From JAJPIG01 sp035504735 (GTDB lineage: Bacteria > Desulfobacterota > Binatia > Binatales > Binataceae), in NCBI GenBank assembly GCA_035504735.1, contig DATJRJ010000262.1, forward strand, positions 1 through 26,782: DNA of 26,782 bases, written 5' to 3'. Positions 7,718 through 15,678 of the stretch are shown one piece after another. The notes under the pieces are model-generated. The model was given only the letters and a program-made list of their open reading frames with translations, was not told where the DNA came from and made no database searches. Each line of letters begins with the position of its first letter. Position 1 is the stretch's first letter. Made by a program: the position numbers and the translations under genes.

Positions 7718-8467
7718 TCACTGAAAGATGCGCGCCGCGGCTTCGATTTCTTCGACCAAATTACCATCCGGCGCGAATGGGCGGAGCGCTTGTGCGATCG
7801 CCTCCTCGAAGCGCGTGCGCCGCTCGCCGAGCAACTGCGGCGAAGTGGTCGATTTCGAGAGCGCTCGTCCGATTAGCTCTTCGACCGTGACCCGGTGGAT
7901 ACTGGGAACCGCAATTCTGTCGACCAGCCGAAAGCGCGAGCCGGAGAACCATTGCTCGACATCGACCGAATAACGCGGACCCTCGCCAGGACGCGACCAT
8001 TGTTTCCTGACCTGATCGTATGCTGCGAGCCAGGCATTAGCCGACGTCTTAGCCGGCGACGCGCCGCATAAAAGCACCGCGCCCGATTCGGAGACGAGAT
8101 GTTCCAGGACCGAGCGCGTCTTTCGCGGCTCCATCCAATGGAGCGCGCGCCCGATCGTCACGATGTCGAACTTCCCGATACTCTCCGGCAGGCTTTCGAC
8201 GGTAGCCTCGCGCAGCTTCAGCGCCACGCCGGCGCAGGCAGCCTCTTCGTGCGCCGCCGCGATCATCCCCGGTTCAGGATCGACGCCAGTACACGAACCG
8301 ACGAACCTGGCGAATCCGAGGGCCAGCGGCGCCGGGCCGCAACCAAGATCGAGCAGCCGCTCCTTACCGGTGAGGCCGAGACGCGCAGCTAGCGTGGAGA
8401 AGAACTCGGGCGGGTAAGGCTCTCGATATCGGGCATAGAACGGAATCGTAGATGCAAAACGTCCCAT
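7718..8467 (-). CDS. Class I SAM-dependent methyltransferase (Methyltransf_11-like)
   Basis: This is a 249-residue Rossmann-fold methyltransferase. Motif I is LLDLGCGPAPLALGFA (about residues 38-53), motif II is the acidic CTGVDPEPGMIAAA, and motif III/IV is FDIVTIGRALHWME with its following helix. The RYREPYPPEFF start is common in the yeast Tmt1/YcgJ-like small-molecule methyltransferase group. The C-terminal part (about residues 170-249) is helical and may shape the substrate pocket. The ATG at 8467 is preceded by a TATAAT-like -10 box about 50 bases upstream. It lies 83 bases after the HpaB-type gene on the same strand and has its own candidate promoter. The substrate is unknown. Confidence 0.88.
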   Translation of the reverse strand: MGRFASTIPFYARYREPYPPEFFSTLAARLGLTGKERLLDLGCGPAPLALGFARFVGSCTGVDPEPGMIAAAHEEAACAGVALKLREATVESLPESIGKFDIVTIGRALHWMEPRKTRSVLEHLVSESGAVLLCGASPAKTSANAWLAAYDQVRKQWSRPGEGPRYSVDVEQWFSGSRFRLVDRIAVPSIHRVTVEELIGRALSKSTTSPQLLGERRTRFEEAIAQALRPFAPDGNLVEEIEAAARIFQ

Positions 8468-8514
8468 GGCGCCGAAATAATAATTCCTATCGTGCAGAGG
8501 ATGCTGGCGTGTTT

Positions 8515-8520
8515 ATTATA
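8515..8520 (-). promoter_or_regulatory. Candidate -10 box (TATAAT) for the class I methyltransferase
   Basis: The minus strand reads a perfect TATAAT 48 bases before the start codon at 8467. The matching -35 region is poor (ATCCCA at 17-base spacing), so this would be a weak or activated promoter. Confidence 0.35.
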
Positions 8521-8550
8521 GCGGATTCATTAACGCCTGGGATCGGCCTG

Positions 8551-10065
8551 TTAGCGCAGCGTGTCTTTCAGCGATTCGACAAATCGCTCGACCATCGCGA
8601 CGCAGTTGCGATTGGTTTCGGTCTTCATGTACAGCATGCGATTGCTGATCGGGTCGCCGGCAAAGAACAACTCGTAGAGCAGGCTGCGGCTGCCGAACTG
8701 CTCGCCGATCGCGTCCCAGGCGAGCTTCATGATCCGTACCCGGTCTGCGGCGGGGACCCCGGCACCACGCAGATACTGAGGCAAAATCTCGCGCAACTCG
8801 GGATTGTTGAAATCCTTTTCGGTCGGCGTCATCACCAGCCCGCTGCTGCCCATCAGTCGCAGCACGTCCACCGCATGGCTGTGCGCCTTGGGCAGGAACA
8901 TACGCACGGTCGACAATCCGATCAGCGTCTTGCCAGGCGCGCCGAACATCGTACCGACGCCGGCCGCGTAACCCGGCACCGCCGATTGCCTGCGCGGGCG
9001 GACACCGGCCATCATTTGCTGGATGTTGGTCCAGACCTCATGGGTGGAAGCCAGCAGCAGTCCCTCGGCCAGTTCAACATTGGCCACCAGCTCGCCGAGC
9101 ATCTCCTGATAGCGCGGCATCTCATCGCGCCCGACGGCCCTGGCGACAAGATTGGCGAGGCCGGTCATGAAGCGCAGCTTTACTACGCCGCGCGTCACCG
9201 CCTGCAGGCCGAACATCCCGGGCAGCATCGGCTGGATGAGGTTGTAGATCCCGAGATCGCGGGCGGCGAAGACCCGCTCCCACGGCACCAGCACGTCCTT
9301 GAAGATCGCGATCGCATCGCCCTCGTCGTAACGACTGCTGAAGGGGCGATCGTAAGCGCTGCGTCCCGCGTCATAAGGCTCGCGGCAGATGAATTTCAAA
9401 CCCGGCGTCGCGACCGGAATCGAGAATACGATCGCGTAGTCTTCCTCGCCGGGCCGGCGCGGCATATATGGCGCCACGAGGATCTCGTGACTTATGGGGG
9501 CCAGCGTGGAAAGCATGCGGGCGCCTGATACCATTAGGCCGGCGCCGGTTTCCTTGACGATCCGCAAGCCTTCCTGCGCCTCGAGGCCCTTGGACCGATC
9601 GATCTGCGGATCGATCAGGGTATGGGTTAGCGCGAAATCCTGTTCACGGCACAGTTCGTAATAGTTCCACGCGTTGGCGCCGAAGCGAGGTTCGCGTTGT
9701 CCAAGGAAATCTTTCAGCAGCGCGATATCCGCCATCCACGCGTTCATCTGATCGGGCAACCGGCCCATCATGCCGCTGGTAAATTCAACCCGCGCCCGTT
9801 CGCCCGCTACGCGGCGCTGCAAGTCCTCTAAGCTGGCGGGCACGATGAACGAGACGCTGACCGGTTGGCCGGAGCTCGGCGAGGAATAGGTCAGAATCTC
9901 GCTGGTAGCGGCCTGATGCTGGCGATCGTAGAGTGCGGCGAGTTCGTTTATCACTCCCTGAAATGGTGGATAGCCTGTGACATCGGAAATCCTCTCGCCG
10001 TTGACGTGCAGGCTGCGGCCGTCGCGCAGCGCATCGATATATTGTTTTCCGGTTCGTGCGCCCAT
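8551..10065 (-). CDS. 4-hydroxyphenylacetate 3-hydroxylase (HpaB) family FADH2-dependent monooxygenase
   Basis: This is a 504-residue HpaB-family flavin monooxygenase or relative. N-terminal marks are TGKQYIDALRDGRSLHVNGE and RISDVTGYPPFQG. The acyl-CoA-dehydrogenase-like core has ALTHTLIDPQIDRSKG, GLMVSGARMLSTLAPISHEI and AIAIFKDVLVPWERVF, and near the C-terminus REILPQYLRGAGV. Characterised members ortho-hydroxylate phenols using FADH2 from a separate reductase (HpaC); others are 4-hydroxybutyryl-CoA dehydratase or vinylacetyl-CoA isomerase relatives. The cysteine/histidine cluster of the iron-sulfur dehydratases is not evident. Two ATGs are adjacent at 10068 and 10065; GGAGG spacing favours 10065. 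No HpaC-type reductase is in the window. It is divergent from the CurA-type reductase. Confidence 0.9.
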   Translation of the reverse strand: MGARTGKQYIDALRDGRSLHVNGERISDVTGYPPFQGVINELAALYDRQHQAATSEILTYSSPSSGQPVSVSFIVPASLEDLQRRVAGERARVEFTSGMMGRLPDQMNAWMADIALLKDFLGQREPRFGANAWNYYELCREQDFALTHTLIDPQIDRSKGLEAQEGLRIVKETGAGLMVSGARMLSTLAPISHEILVAPYMPRRPGEEDYAIVFSIPVATPGLKFICREPYDAGRSAYDRPFSSRYDEGDAIAIFKDVLVPWERVFAARDLGIYNLIQPMLPGMFGLQAVTRGVVKLRFMTGLANLVARAVGRDEMPRYQEMLGELVANVELAEGLLLASTHEVWTNIQQMMAGVRPRRQSAVPGYAAGVGTMFGAPGKTLIGLSTVRMFLPKAHSHAVDVLRLMGSSGLVMTPTEKDFNNPELREILPQYLRGAGVPAADRVRIMKLAWDAIGEQFGSRSLLYELFFAGDPISNRMLYMKTETNRNCVAMVERFVESLKDTLR

Positions 10066-10238
10066 CATTTCCTCCGCTCGAACTTTCCTGCGTCAGCCGC
10101 AGCGTATACCGCTGGGGAACGAGCATCGCCGGATTCTAGCCATCCCGGGGACGGTAGCAATGCCTTCACGTTCCGCATTGAATTCCAAGCCTGGTCATGG
10201 AGGTCGCAGACACTGATAAGGCGGAAACCTGTTTCTGA

Positions 10239-10266
10239 TTGATCGGAAGTAAGAGAGTTTTAGAAA
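10239..10266 (+). promoter_or_regulatory. Candidate promoter of the CurA-type reductase
   Basis: TTGATC (10239-10244) and TAGAAA (10261-10266) are separated by 16 bases, each with four of six consensus matches. This gives a leader of about 50 bases before the ATG at 10322. Confidence 0.3.
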
Positions 10267-10321
10267 ATTGCTCGGTATGAATATCCTTCAGTACTAACAC
10301 TCTAAGGATGAAGATCTCCAA

Positions 10322-11341
10322 ATGGCCAAAACTGTAGCTCGTCAAATCGTGCTTGCGGCCCGGCCGCAGGGTAGACCGAAATTGACTGACTTCCGCCTCG
10401 AGGAGACTGCGATCCCGACGCCGGCCTCCGGGCAGCTTCTGCTCGAGGTTCAATATCTTTCGCTCGATCCCTATATGCGCGGCCGGATGGATGACCGGAA
10501 ATCCTACGCGAAGCCGCTCCAACTCGGCGAGGTGATGACCGGCGAAACGGTTGCGAAGGTGCTCGTCTCGAACCAACCCGGCCATGCGCAAGGCGACATC
10601 GTTCTCGCGCCCACCGGATGGTGCACGCATGCGCTGTCCGATGGCAGGGGCCTGCGCAAGCTCGATCCAGCCCTTGCGCCGATCACGACCGGCCTCGGCG
10701 TGCTCGGCATGCCGGGATTCACGGCTTATAGCGGCTTGTTGCTGATCGGCAAACCGCAGCCGGGCGAGACCGTGGTGGTCGCGGCTGCGAGCGGGCCGGT
10801 CGGGTCGCTGGTCGGACAACTCGCAAAGCTCGCCGGCGCGCGGGCCGTCGGAATCGCAGGCGGCGCGAAGAAATGTGCCTTCGTGAAAGATGACCTAGGC
10901 TTCGACGCCGCGATCGATCATCGTGCAAGCGATTTCCCAGCCCAACTGGCGGCCGCTTGTCCCAAGGGTATCGACGTTTACTTCGAGAATGTCGGGGGAG
11001 CCGTCTGGCAGGTGGTCCTGCCGTTGCTCAATAATTTCGCGCGCGTCCCGGTCTGCGGTCTAATCGCTCAGTACAACGGACCAGGCGGCAGCGATGGCAT
11101 CGACCGGCTGCCTGCGACGATGCGCGAGATTCTGTCGAAGAGCTTGACGCTGCGAGGATTTATCAATTACGAATTCGTCAAACAGCACCACGCCGAGTTC
11201 TTGCGCGAGGTCGGCGCCGGCGTCGCGGACGGCCGCATCCGGTATCGCGAAGACATCGTCGACGGCCTGGAAAAAGCGCCCGAGGCTTTCATTGGGATGC
11301 TCGAGGGACGTAATTTCGGCAAGCTCATCGTGCGGGTCTGA
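10322..11341 (+). CDS. NADP-dependent oxidoreductase, zinc-independent MDR superfamily (CurA / leukotriene B4 dehydrogenase-like)
   Basis: This is a 339-residue medium-chain reductase. The signature LSLDPYMRGRM lies at residues 47-56 and the NADP-binding turn AASGPVGS at 155-162, followed by AGARAVGIAGGAKKC. DVYFENVGG and the C-terminal GRNFGKLIVRV are typical of the prostaglandin/leukotriene reductase, YncB and CurA group. These enzymes reduce the C=C double bond of alpha,beta-unsaturated ketones or aldehydes with NADPH. No zinc ligands are seen, as expected. A weak AAGGA stands 12-16 bases before the ATG. It precedes the Rieske gene on the same strand with a 133-base gap, and the two may act on one enone-containing substrate. 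That link is inferred. Confidence 0.92.
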   Translation: MAKTVARQIVLAARPQGRPKLTDFRLEETAIPTPASGQLLLEVQYLSLDPYMRGRMDDRKSYAKPLQLGEVMTGETVAKVLVSNQPGHAQGDIVLAPTGWCTHALSDGRGLRKLDPALAPITTGLGVLGMPGFTAYSGLLLIGKPQPGETVVVAAASGPVGSLVGQLAKLAGARAVGIAGGAKKCAFVKDDLGFDAAIDHRASDFPAQLAAACPKGIDVYFENVGGAVWQVVLPLLNNFARVPVCGLIAQYNGPGGSDGIDRLPATMREILSKSLTLRGFINYEFVKQHHAEFLREVGAGVADGRIRYREDIVDGLEKAPEAFIGMLEGRNFGKLIVRV

Positions 11342-11474
11342 GCGATGCGGGTAACCCAACCGCAGCGGAATAAAACTTTGCGAGGCCGGCGTTTGATCTG
11401 CAAGATGAGGCCGGAGCGTCGAACCCGAACTCCGAGGGTCAGCGCCAAAAGATAATCGGACGGTTTATCTAAAT

Positions 11475-12692
11475 ATGGATTCCGCAGTGGCCGGCAACGT
11501 GCAGGGTCTCGATCTGAAAGTTGATATTCGCACGGTCCTCTCGAAGGAGTATTTCGAGCAGGAACGCGCCGGAATCTTCCGTCGTGCGTGGCTGCCAATC
11601 AGCCACACCTACAGTATCCCGCGACCGGGCGACTATCTCGTACGCAAGCTGCCGGGACTGGATACCGCGTTGCTGATCGTGCGAGGCAGTGACGGCCGGG
11701 TGCGCGCCTTCCATAATATCTGCCGCCATCGCGGAAGTCCGCTAGCGGCCGAGCCTGGCGGCAATCGGAAGGCCTTCGCCTGCGGCTTTCACGGCTGGGT
11801 TTACGATACGGCGGGCAAACTTTTGCGGGTCACCGATGAAGAGAACTTTCATTTCGACAAATCCGGCCTCGGCTTGATCCCGGTGCACTGCGAGGAATGG
11901 GAGACCCTGATTTTCGTCAACCTGGCGTCCAGGCCGCCCATGACGCTGCGGGAATGGCTGGGTGAAGAGCTGTTTGATGGCTACGCGGGTTACTTCGACG
12001 GCTTCAGCCCGACGCCGCCGTATCGCACCGAGGTGAATTGCAACTGGAATCTCGCGGTCAATTCGTTTACCGAAAACTACCACACGCTTTATCTCCATCG
12101 ACATACGATGCCCGATTACCAGGGCGGCGAGGAAAATCCGCTGCGCCATCTGCCGGCGATGGAGTTGATGAAGCGGCATGCACGATACTCGACGCCCGCC
12201 AATCCGTACCATCGCCAACGGCCGGCGGAGGCACTGGCATATAGCTATACGAGACCGGTGATACCAACCTTCGTTCAGGACTTCGCCGGACTGCCTCCCA
12301 ACGTCAACTACCGTCGGGTCAGCAATTGGGCCTTCGACGTGGTCGAATTGTTTCCCAACTATGTATTCCTGACCGGCAAGAACTGGTTCGTCGAGATGTG
12401 GTTCTGGCCGCTGACTCACAACCGGACGGTATTCGAGGGTGCGCTATGCCTGCAGCCGCCGCGCAACCTGGCCGAAAAGGCCGCGCAGGCGATGCCGACC
12501 ACACTCGCGCGCGAGGTCATCTGCGAGGATATGAGCCTGCTGGAAAGCCAACAGGCGAGCCTCGAGACGGGAGCGCTGACGCAGTTTCATCTGAACGACG
12601 AAGAGATCCTGCTGGCCCATCACTACCGCGTGTCGCGCGAGATGATCGCTGAATTTGAAAAGTCCAACCGCCACGATGGATCGGCAACGTGA
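11475..12692 (+). CDS. Aromatic-ring-hydroxylating / Rieske non-heme iron oxygenase, alpha subunit
   Basis: This is a 405-residue oxygenase component. The Rieske [2Fe-2S] ligands are Cys83, His85, Cys103 and His106 (CRHRGSPLAA ... CGFHGW). The mononuclear iron site has His203 and His208 in NSFTENYHTLYLHRH and a likely Asp352 in CEDMSLLESQQ. The bridging acid before the first His is Glu200, where naphthalene dioxygenase has Asp. Glu there is known in carnitine monooxygenase CntA-type alpha3 enzymes, so a betaine- or amine-type monooxygenase role is possible beside ring hydroxylation. There is no beta subunit, ferredoxin or reductase gene nearby. Its stop overlaps the start of the next small gene. 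The ribosome binding site is weak. Confidence 0.93.
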   Translation: MDSAVAGNVQGLDLKVDIRTVLSKEYFEQERAGIFRRAWLPISHTYSIPRPGDYLVRKLPGLDTALLIVRGSDGRVRAFHNICRHRGSPLAAEPGGNRKAFACGFHGWVYDTAGKLLRVTDEENFHFDKSGLGLIPVHCEEWETLIFVNLASRPPMTLREWLGEELFDGYAGYFDGFSPTPPYRTEVNCNWNLAVNSFTENYHTLYLHRHTMPDYQGGEENPLRHLPAMELMKRHARYSTPANPYHRQRPAEALAYSYTRPVIPTFVQDFAGLPPNVNYRRVSNWAFDVVELFPNYVFLTGKNWFVEMWFWPLTHNRTVFEGALCLQPPRNLAEKAAQAMPTTLAREVICEDMSLLESQQASLETGALTQFHLNDEEILLAHHYRVSREMIAEFEKSNRHDGSAT

Positions 12693-13027
12693 TGGCGTCC
12701 GGAATTCTGCCCACGCAATTTGCTGAGCTGGAGCAGTTCGGTGACTGGATCATCACCACCGAGCGCGGGCGGCATCTGAAGCGTCTCGGCTGCTCATTCG
12801 ACGAAATCAAGCGATTCTACGACGCGATGCTCCCGAGGATGGATGAGGTGATGCGCGTGCTGGCGCAATTCGAGGTCGATGCGGCGGCGCCCGCCGAAGC
12901 GACGAATCTCTATCTGCTGGCGCTTTCGTTTATGGAGGTATCGCATCCGATCGAGCTCAGATGGTCGAGCACGAGCAATCGCGGCGCCTTCCCCAGTATC
13001 CGACTCGAGATTCCGGATCGAAAATAA
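12692..13027 (+). CDS. Small conserved hypothetical protein coupled to the Rieske oxygenase
   Basis: This is a 111-residue soluble, mostly helical protein starting MASGILPTQFAELEQFGDWI. It then has TTERGRHLKRLGCSFDEIKR, FYDAMLPRMDEVMRVLAQF and LYLLALSFMEVSHPIELRW. The ATG overlaps the oxygenase stop in TGATG, a sign of translational coupling; a GTG three bases upstream is also possible. From memory of the family, similar short proteins with an FAxLExF start, the xxxRYAKRL-like stretch and FYDAxxPR recur beside Rieske oxygenases in other bacteria, but I know no assigned function. It has no cysteine cluster, so it is not a ferredoxin, and it is too short and unlike the SnoaL-like beta subunits. 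It may be an assembly or substrate-specific partner. Confidence 0.8.
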   Translation: MASGILPTQFAELEQFGDWIITTERGRHLKRLGCSFDEIKRFYDAMLPRMDEVMRVLAQFEVDAAAPAEATNLYLLALSFMEVSHPIELRWSSTSNRGAFPSIRLEIPDRK

Positions 13028-13095
13028 TCGCCGGCTGGGTTATGGACAGGCGGGCTGGCTGCTTCATCCGATCGGCCGATCCCGCGCACGATTTT

Positions 13096-13752
13096 CTATA
13101 ATCGCAGCGGCATCACACCATCTTTTTCGGCATTGACGAATACCGCGGTCCACCCCTGCTCGTTTTTGATCGCGAGGATGAGCACGGTGGCGCCGGTTTT
13201 GAGAAGGCTCCGATCGCCCGGAACAAAAGCTACGATCGGAGTGCCGGGCCGGACTATGGTTTCAGCTTCGCCACCCTTGTATTTGAGCTTCAGGATACCG
13301 CCCTGTTGGGTAACCGCGGTGACGGTAGCGTTGGTCATACTGCGAGCAGGCCGCGATGCGACCGCACTAACGGAGGCGTTGGTCATGTTGCGCTCGGGAT
13401 TCGGTCCCATCGGGCGCTGGCCTTCAGCGGTGCCGCGCATATCTTCCGGGAAGATGTGAACCTCCTGCGCGTACAGCTTGCCATTCGCCTCCTTGATTCC
13501 CGCGGAGCCCACGAAGTCGCCGGGCCGAATGTCAGCGAGGGTGCGCCGGACATTGGCGACAATCTTCAGCTTCGGAGCCAGGGTGAACGAAACGTCGCGG
13601 CCATCTTCTAACATCACCGATAGGGCTTGGCCGTTGAGCTTTTTAACCGTGCCACGAAACCATTTGGGCGGGGTCTTTTGACTGGTTTGCGCCCACGCAG
13701 GGCACGCCAGAAACAGAACCAAGGTGGTGGCCAGAAATGATTTGAGCTGCAT
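13096..13752 (-). CDS. Secreted DUF5666-like beta-rich protein
   Basis: This 218-residue protein has a clear signal peptide (MQLKSFLATTLVLFLACPAW, AQT; cleavage likely after AWA, about residue 21). The mature part has two OB-like repeats: FRGTVKKLNGQALSVMLEDG with IRPGDFVGSAGI, and later VTAVTQQGGILKLKYKGGEA with GDRSLLKTGATVLI. Relatives are annotated as DUF5666 proteins or, wrongly, as metal ABC permeases; their role in the periplasm is unknown. A good GGGAGAA lies before the ATG. Between the repeats a 16-residue unit around MTNASVSAV / MTNATVTAV is duplicated in tandem. It is convergent with the small Rieske-coupled gene. Confidence 0.82.
   Translation of the reverse strand: MQLKSFLATTLVLFLACPAWAQTSQKTPPKWFRGTVKKLNGQALSVMLEDGRDVSFTLAPKLKIVANVRRTLADIRPGDFVGSAGIKEANGKLYAQEVHIFPEDMRGTAEGQRPMGPNPERNMTNASVSAVASRPARSMTNATVTAVTQQGGILKLKYKGGEAETIVRPGTPIVAFVPGDRSLLKTGATVLILAIKNEQGWTAVFVNAEKDGVMPLRL
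13328..13392. repeat. 48-base-period direct repeat inside the DUF5666-like gene
   Basis: GCGTTGGTCAT recurs exactly 48 bases apart (13328-13338 and 13376-13386), with flanking similarity on both sides. It encodes the duplicated MTNA(S/T)V(S/T)AV unit in frame. Confidence 0.7.
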
Positions 13753-13945
13753 GTTCTTTCTCCCGCGGAAACGACGGCTCCTGAATGAGGTTCTCGCGTC
13801 GGCGTACCGGCGCCTGGCATTTAGATGGCTAGCCTACTTTTGAATGGAAGCACAACCGGCAACGCCGGCATCACGGCTCGCTCAATCGTGCGTTTATCTC
13901 GCGGATGATCTGGCGTGATATCCTTGGGCGGGTAACTCATTCATC

Positions 13946-15610
13946 ATGCCGAATTCGATACTTGAAATGCGGCGCGACCAGATGTTCCCGGTCCTGGAGC
14001 CGAACGAGATCGAACGCCTGCGGCCGTTCGGCACGGTCGCCGTCTACGCCGAAGGGGACTCGCTCTTTCGGGCCGGTGAAATCGGTTTGGGGATGTTCAT
14101 CATCCTGAAGGGCAAGGTCGCGGTGACTCGCAAGGACGTCGTGGGCCGCGACCAGTTGATCGTCGAGGAAGGTGCGGGCGCATTCCTGGCGGAACTCAAC
14201 CAGCTCTCGGGCCGTCCGGCGCTGGTCGACGCGCGCGCCAAGTCGGCCGTCGAGGCGCTGGTAGTCTCGGCCGAGAGGCTGCGGGCCCTGCTGATCGCGG
14301 AGGCCGAACTGGGCGAACAGATTATGCGTGCGCTGATTCTGCGGCGTGTCGGCCTAATCGAAGAAGGCGCCGGCCCGATCATCGTAGGTCACGCCGCGCA
14401 GGCCGGAGTGCTTCGCTTGCAGGGTTTCTTGGCCCGCAACGGCCAGCCGTACCACCATCTCGATCCCGATTTCGACGAAGTGGCGCGCGCACTGATCGGC
14501 CGTTTTCACGTCACCGAGGCGGAGCTTCCGATCGTCGTATGTCCTGATGGGCGGCTGCTGCGAGGTCCTTCCGAAGGCGAGCTGGCGCGTAGCATCGGTA
14601 TGGTCGACCGCATCAATCCGGATCGGGTCTATGATGTGGCGATCGTCGGGGCCGGGCCCGCCGGATTAGCGACTGCGGTCTATGCTGCCTCCGAGGGTCT
14701 ATCGGTCCTGGTCCTGGACAGCCGTGCCTTCGGCGGCCAGGCTGGCGCATCGGCCCGCATCGAGAATTATCTCGGCTTCCCGACCGGCATCAGCGGCATG
14801 GCGCTGATGGGGCGGGCGCATAGCCAGGTGCAGAAATTCGGCGCGACCGTGGCGATACCGGATGAAGTTGTCTCGCTGGAGAGCGCGCCCGATCGCGACC
14901 ATGGCCGTTTCCTGCTGACCCTGCACGGAGAGGAACGCGCGAGCGCCCGTTCTGTGGTTATTGCCAGCGGCGCCAGTTACCGACGTCTCGCGATCGATAA
15001 TCTCGATGCCTTCGAAGGCACCAGCGTCCATTACTGGGCGTCGCCGTTGGAGAGGAACCTGTGCGAAGCCCAGGAGGTCGTCCTGGTCGGCGGCGGCAAT
15101 TCGGCCGGCCAGGCAGTCGTCTACCTGGCTGGCAAGGTGGCCAAGCTATGGCTGATCGTGCGCGGTCCGGGGTTGGAGGCTTCGATGTCGCGCTATCTGA
15201 TCGAGCGTATCGCCGCGCGGCCAAATGTCGAGATGGTGGTCGATAGCGAGGTTGTTGCGCTCGAGGGCAAGAACGGCGTCCTCGAGGCGGCGCGCTGGCG
15301 CCATCGCCGCTCAGGCGCCGAAACGCAGCGAAATATCCGCCATATGTTCCTGTTCATCGGTGCGGAGCCCAACACTTCCTGGCTATCGCACTGCGAGGTA
15401 GCGCTGGACAACAAGGGCTTCGTGCGCACCGGCACTGAACTCGGAAGCGATCGGCCGGCACTCGCGACCAGCCGCCACGGCGTGTTTGCGGTCGGTGATG
15501 TCCGCGCGGGCTCGGTCAAGCGCGTGGCTGCCGCGGTCGGCGAAGGCGCGCAAGTGGTAGCGGCGCTTCACGCCTATCTGGCCGCGCCGGAGGATCGGCC
15601 GATCTCGTAA
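13946..15610 (+). CDS. Cyclic-nucleotide-binding, glutaredoxin-like and thioredoxin-reductase-like fusion flavoprotein
   Basis: This is a 554-residue three-part protein. Residues about 15-130 are a CRP-type cyclic-nucleotide-binding fold (AEGDSLFRAGEIGLGMFIIL, GAFLAELNQLSGRPALVDAR). Residues about 150-215 look like a glutaredoxin or thioredoxin fold lacking its CxxC (GVLRLQGFLARNGQPYHHLD, LPIVVCPDGRLLRGPS). Residues about 228-550 are a TrxR-type flavoprotein with FAD site GAGPAG (235-240), FGGQAGASARIENYLGFPTG, NADPH site GGGNSAG (382-388) and C-terminal GVFAVGDVRAGSVKRVAAAV. The dithiol CxxC of true thioredoxin reductases is absent: the matching place near 362-365 reads HYWA. It may be a ligand-gated NAD(P)H oxidoreductase or diaphorase. 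The cNMP pocket keeps Glu83 but lacks the usual Arg after it, so ligand binding is uncertain. The start is not backed by a strong RBS. Confidence 0.9.
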   Translation: MPNSILEMRRDQMFPVLEPNEIERLRPFGTVAVYAEGDSLFRAGEIGLGMFIILKGKVAVTRKDVVGRDQLIVEEGAGAFLAELNQLSGRPALVDARAKSAVEALVVSAERLRALLIAEAELGEQIMRALILRRVGLIEEGAGPIIVGHAAQAGVLRLQGFLARNGQPYHHLDPDFDEVARALIGRFHVTEAELPIVVCPDGRLLRGPSEGELARSIGMVDRINPDRVYDVAIVGAGPAGLATAVYAASEGLSVLVLDSRAFGGQAGASARIENYLGFPTGISGMALMGRAHSQVQKFGATVAIPDEVVSLESAPDRDHGRFLLTLHGEERASARSVVIASGASYRRLAIDNLDAFEGTSVHYWASPLERNLCEAQEVVLVGGGNSAGQAVVYLAGKVAKLWLIVRGPGLEASMSRYLIERIAARPNVEMVVDSEVVALEGKNGVLEAARWRHRRSGAETQRNIRHMFLFIGAEPNTSWLSHCEVALDNKGFVRTGTELGSDRPALATSRHGVFAVGDVRAGSVKRVAAAVGEGAQVVAALHAYLAAPEDRPIS

Positions 15611-15678
15611 GCCGAGGCATCCGAGATGCGTCGCGCCGCGAGGCCGCCACGAAAAATGCGACTCGCGCCGAAAAAAAG

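Noticed and set aside
8452..9528. Long plus-strand open frame of 358 codons opposite the HpaB-type gene
   Set aside because: It is fully antisense to a well-supported HpaB-family gene, is rich in His/Gln/Arg as expected from a GC-rich mirror frame, and resembles no family.
10166..10819. Minus-strand open frame of 217 codons opposite the CurA-type reductase
   Set aside because: Arg/His-rich mirror of a well-conserved gene, with no motif of its own.
11742..12419. Minus-strand open frame of 225 codons opposite the Rieske gene
   Set aside because: Antisense shadow; the plus-strand frame has intact Rieske and iron-ligand motifs.
13070..13081. Perfect palindrome GATCGGCCGATC, seen also at 15593-15604, near both ends of plus-strand genes that converge on minus-strand genes
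   Set aside because: The second copy lies inside the last codons of the fusion flavoprotein gene and GATCG is very common in this window, so the pairing is probably chance.
15611..15678. A-rich run (CGCCGAAAAAAAGC) between the fusion flavoprotein and marR as a possible terminator
   Set aside because: No stem of useful length precedes the run on either strand; only a loose direct repeat of ATGCG-TCGCGCC is seen.
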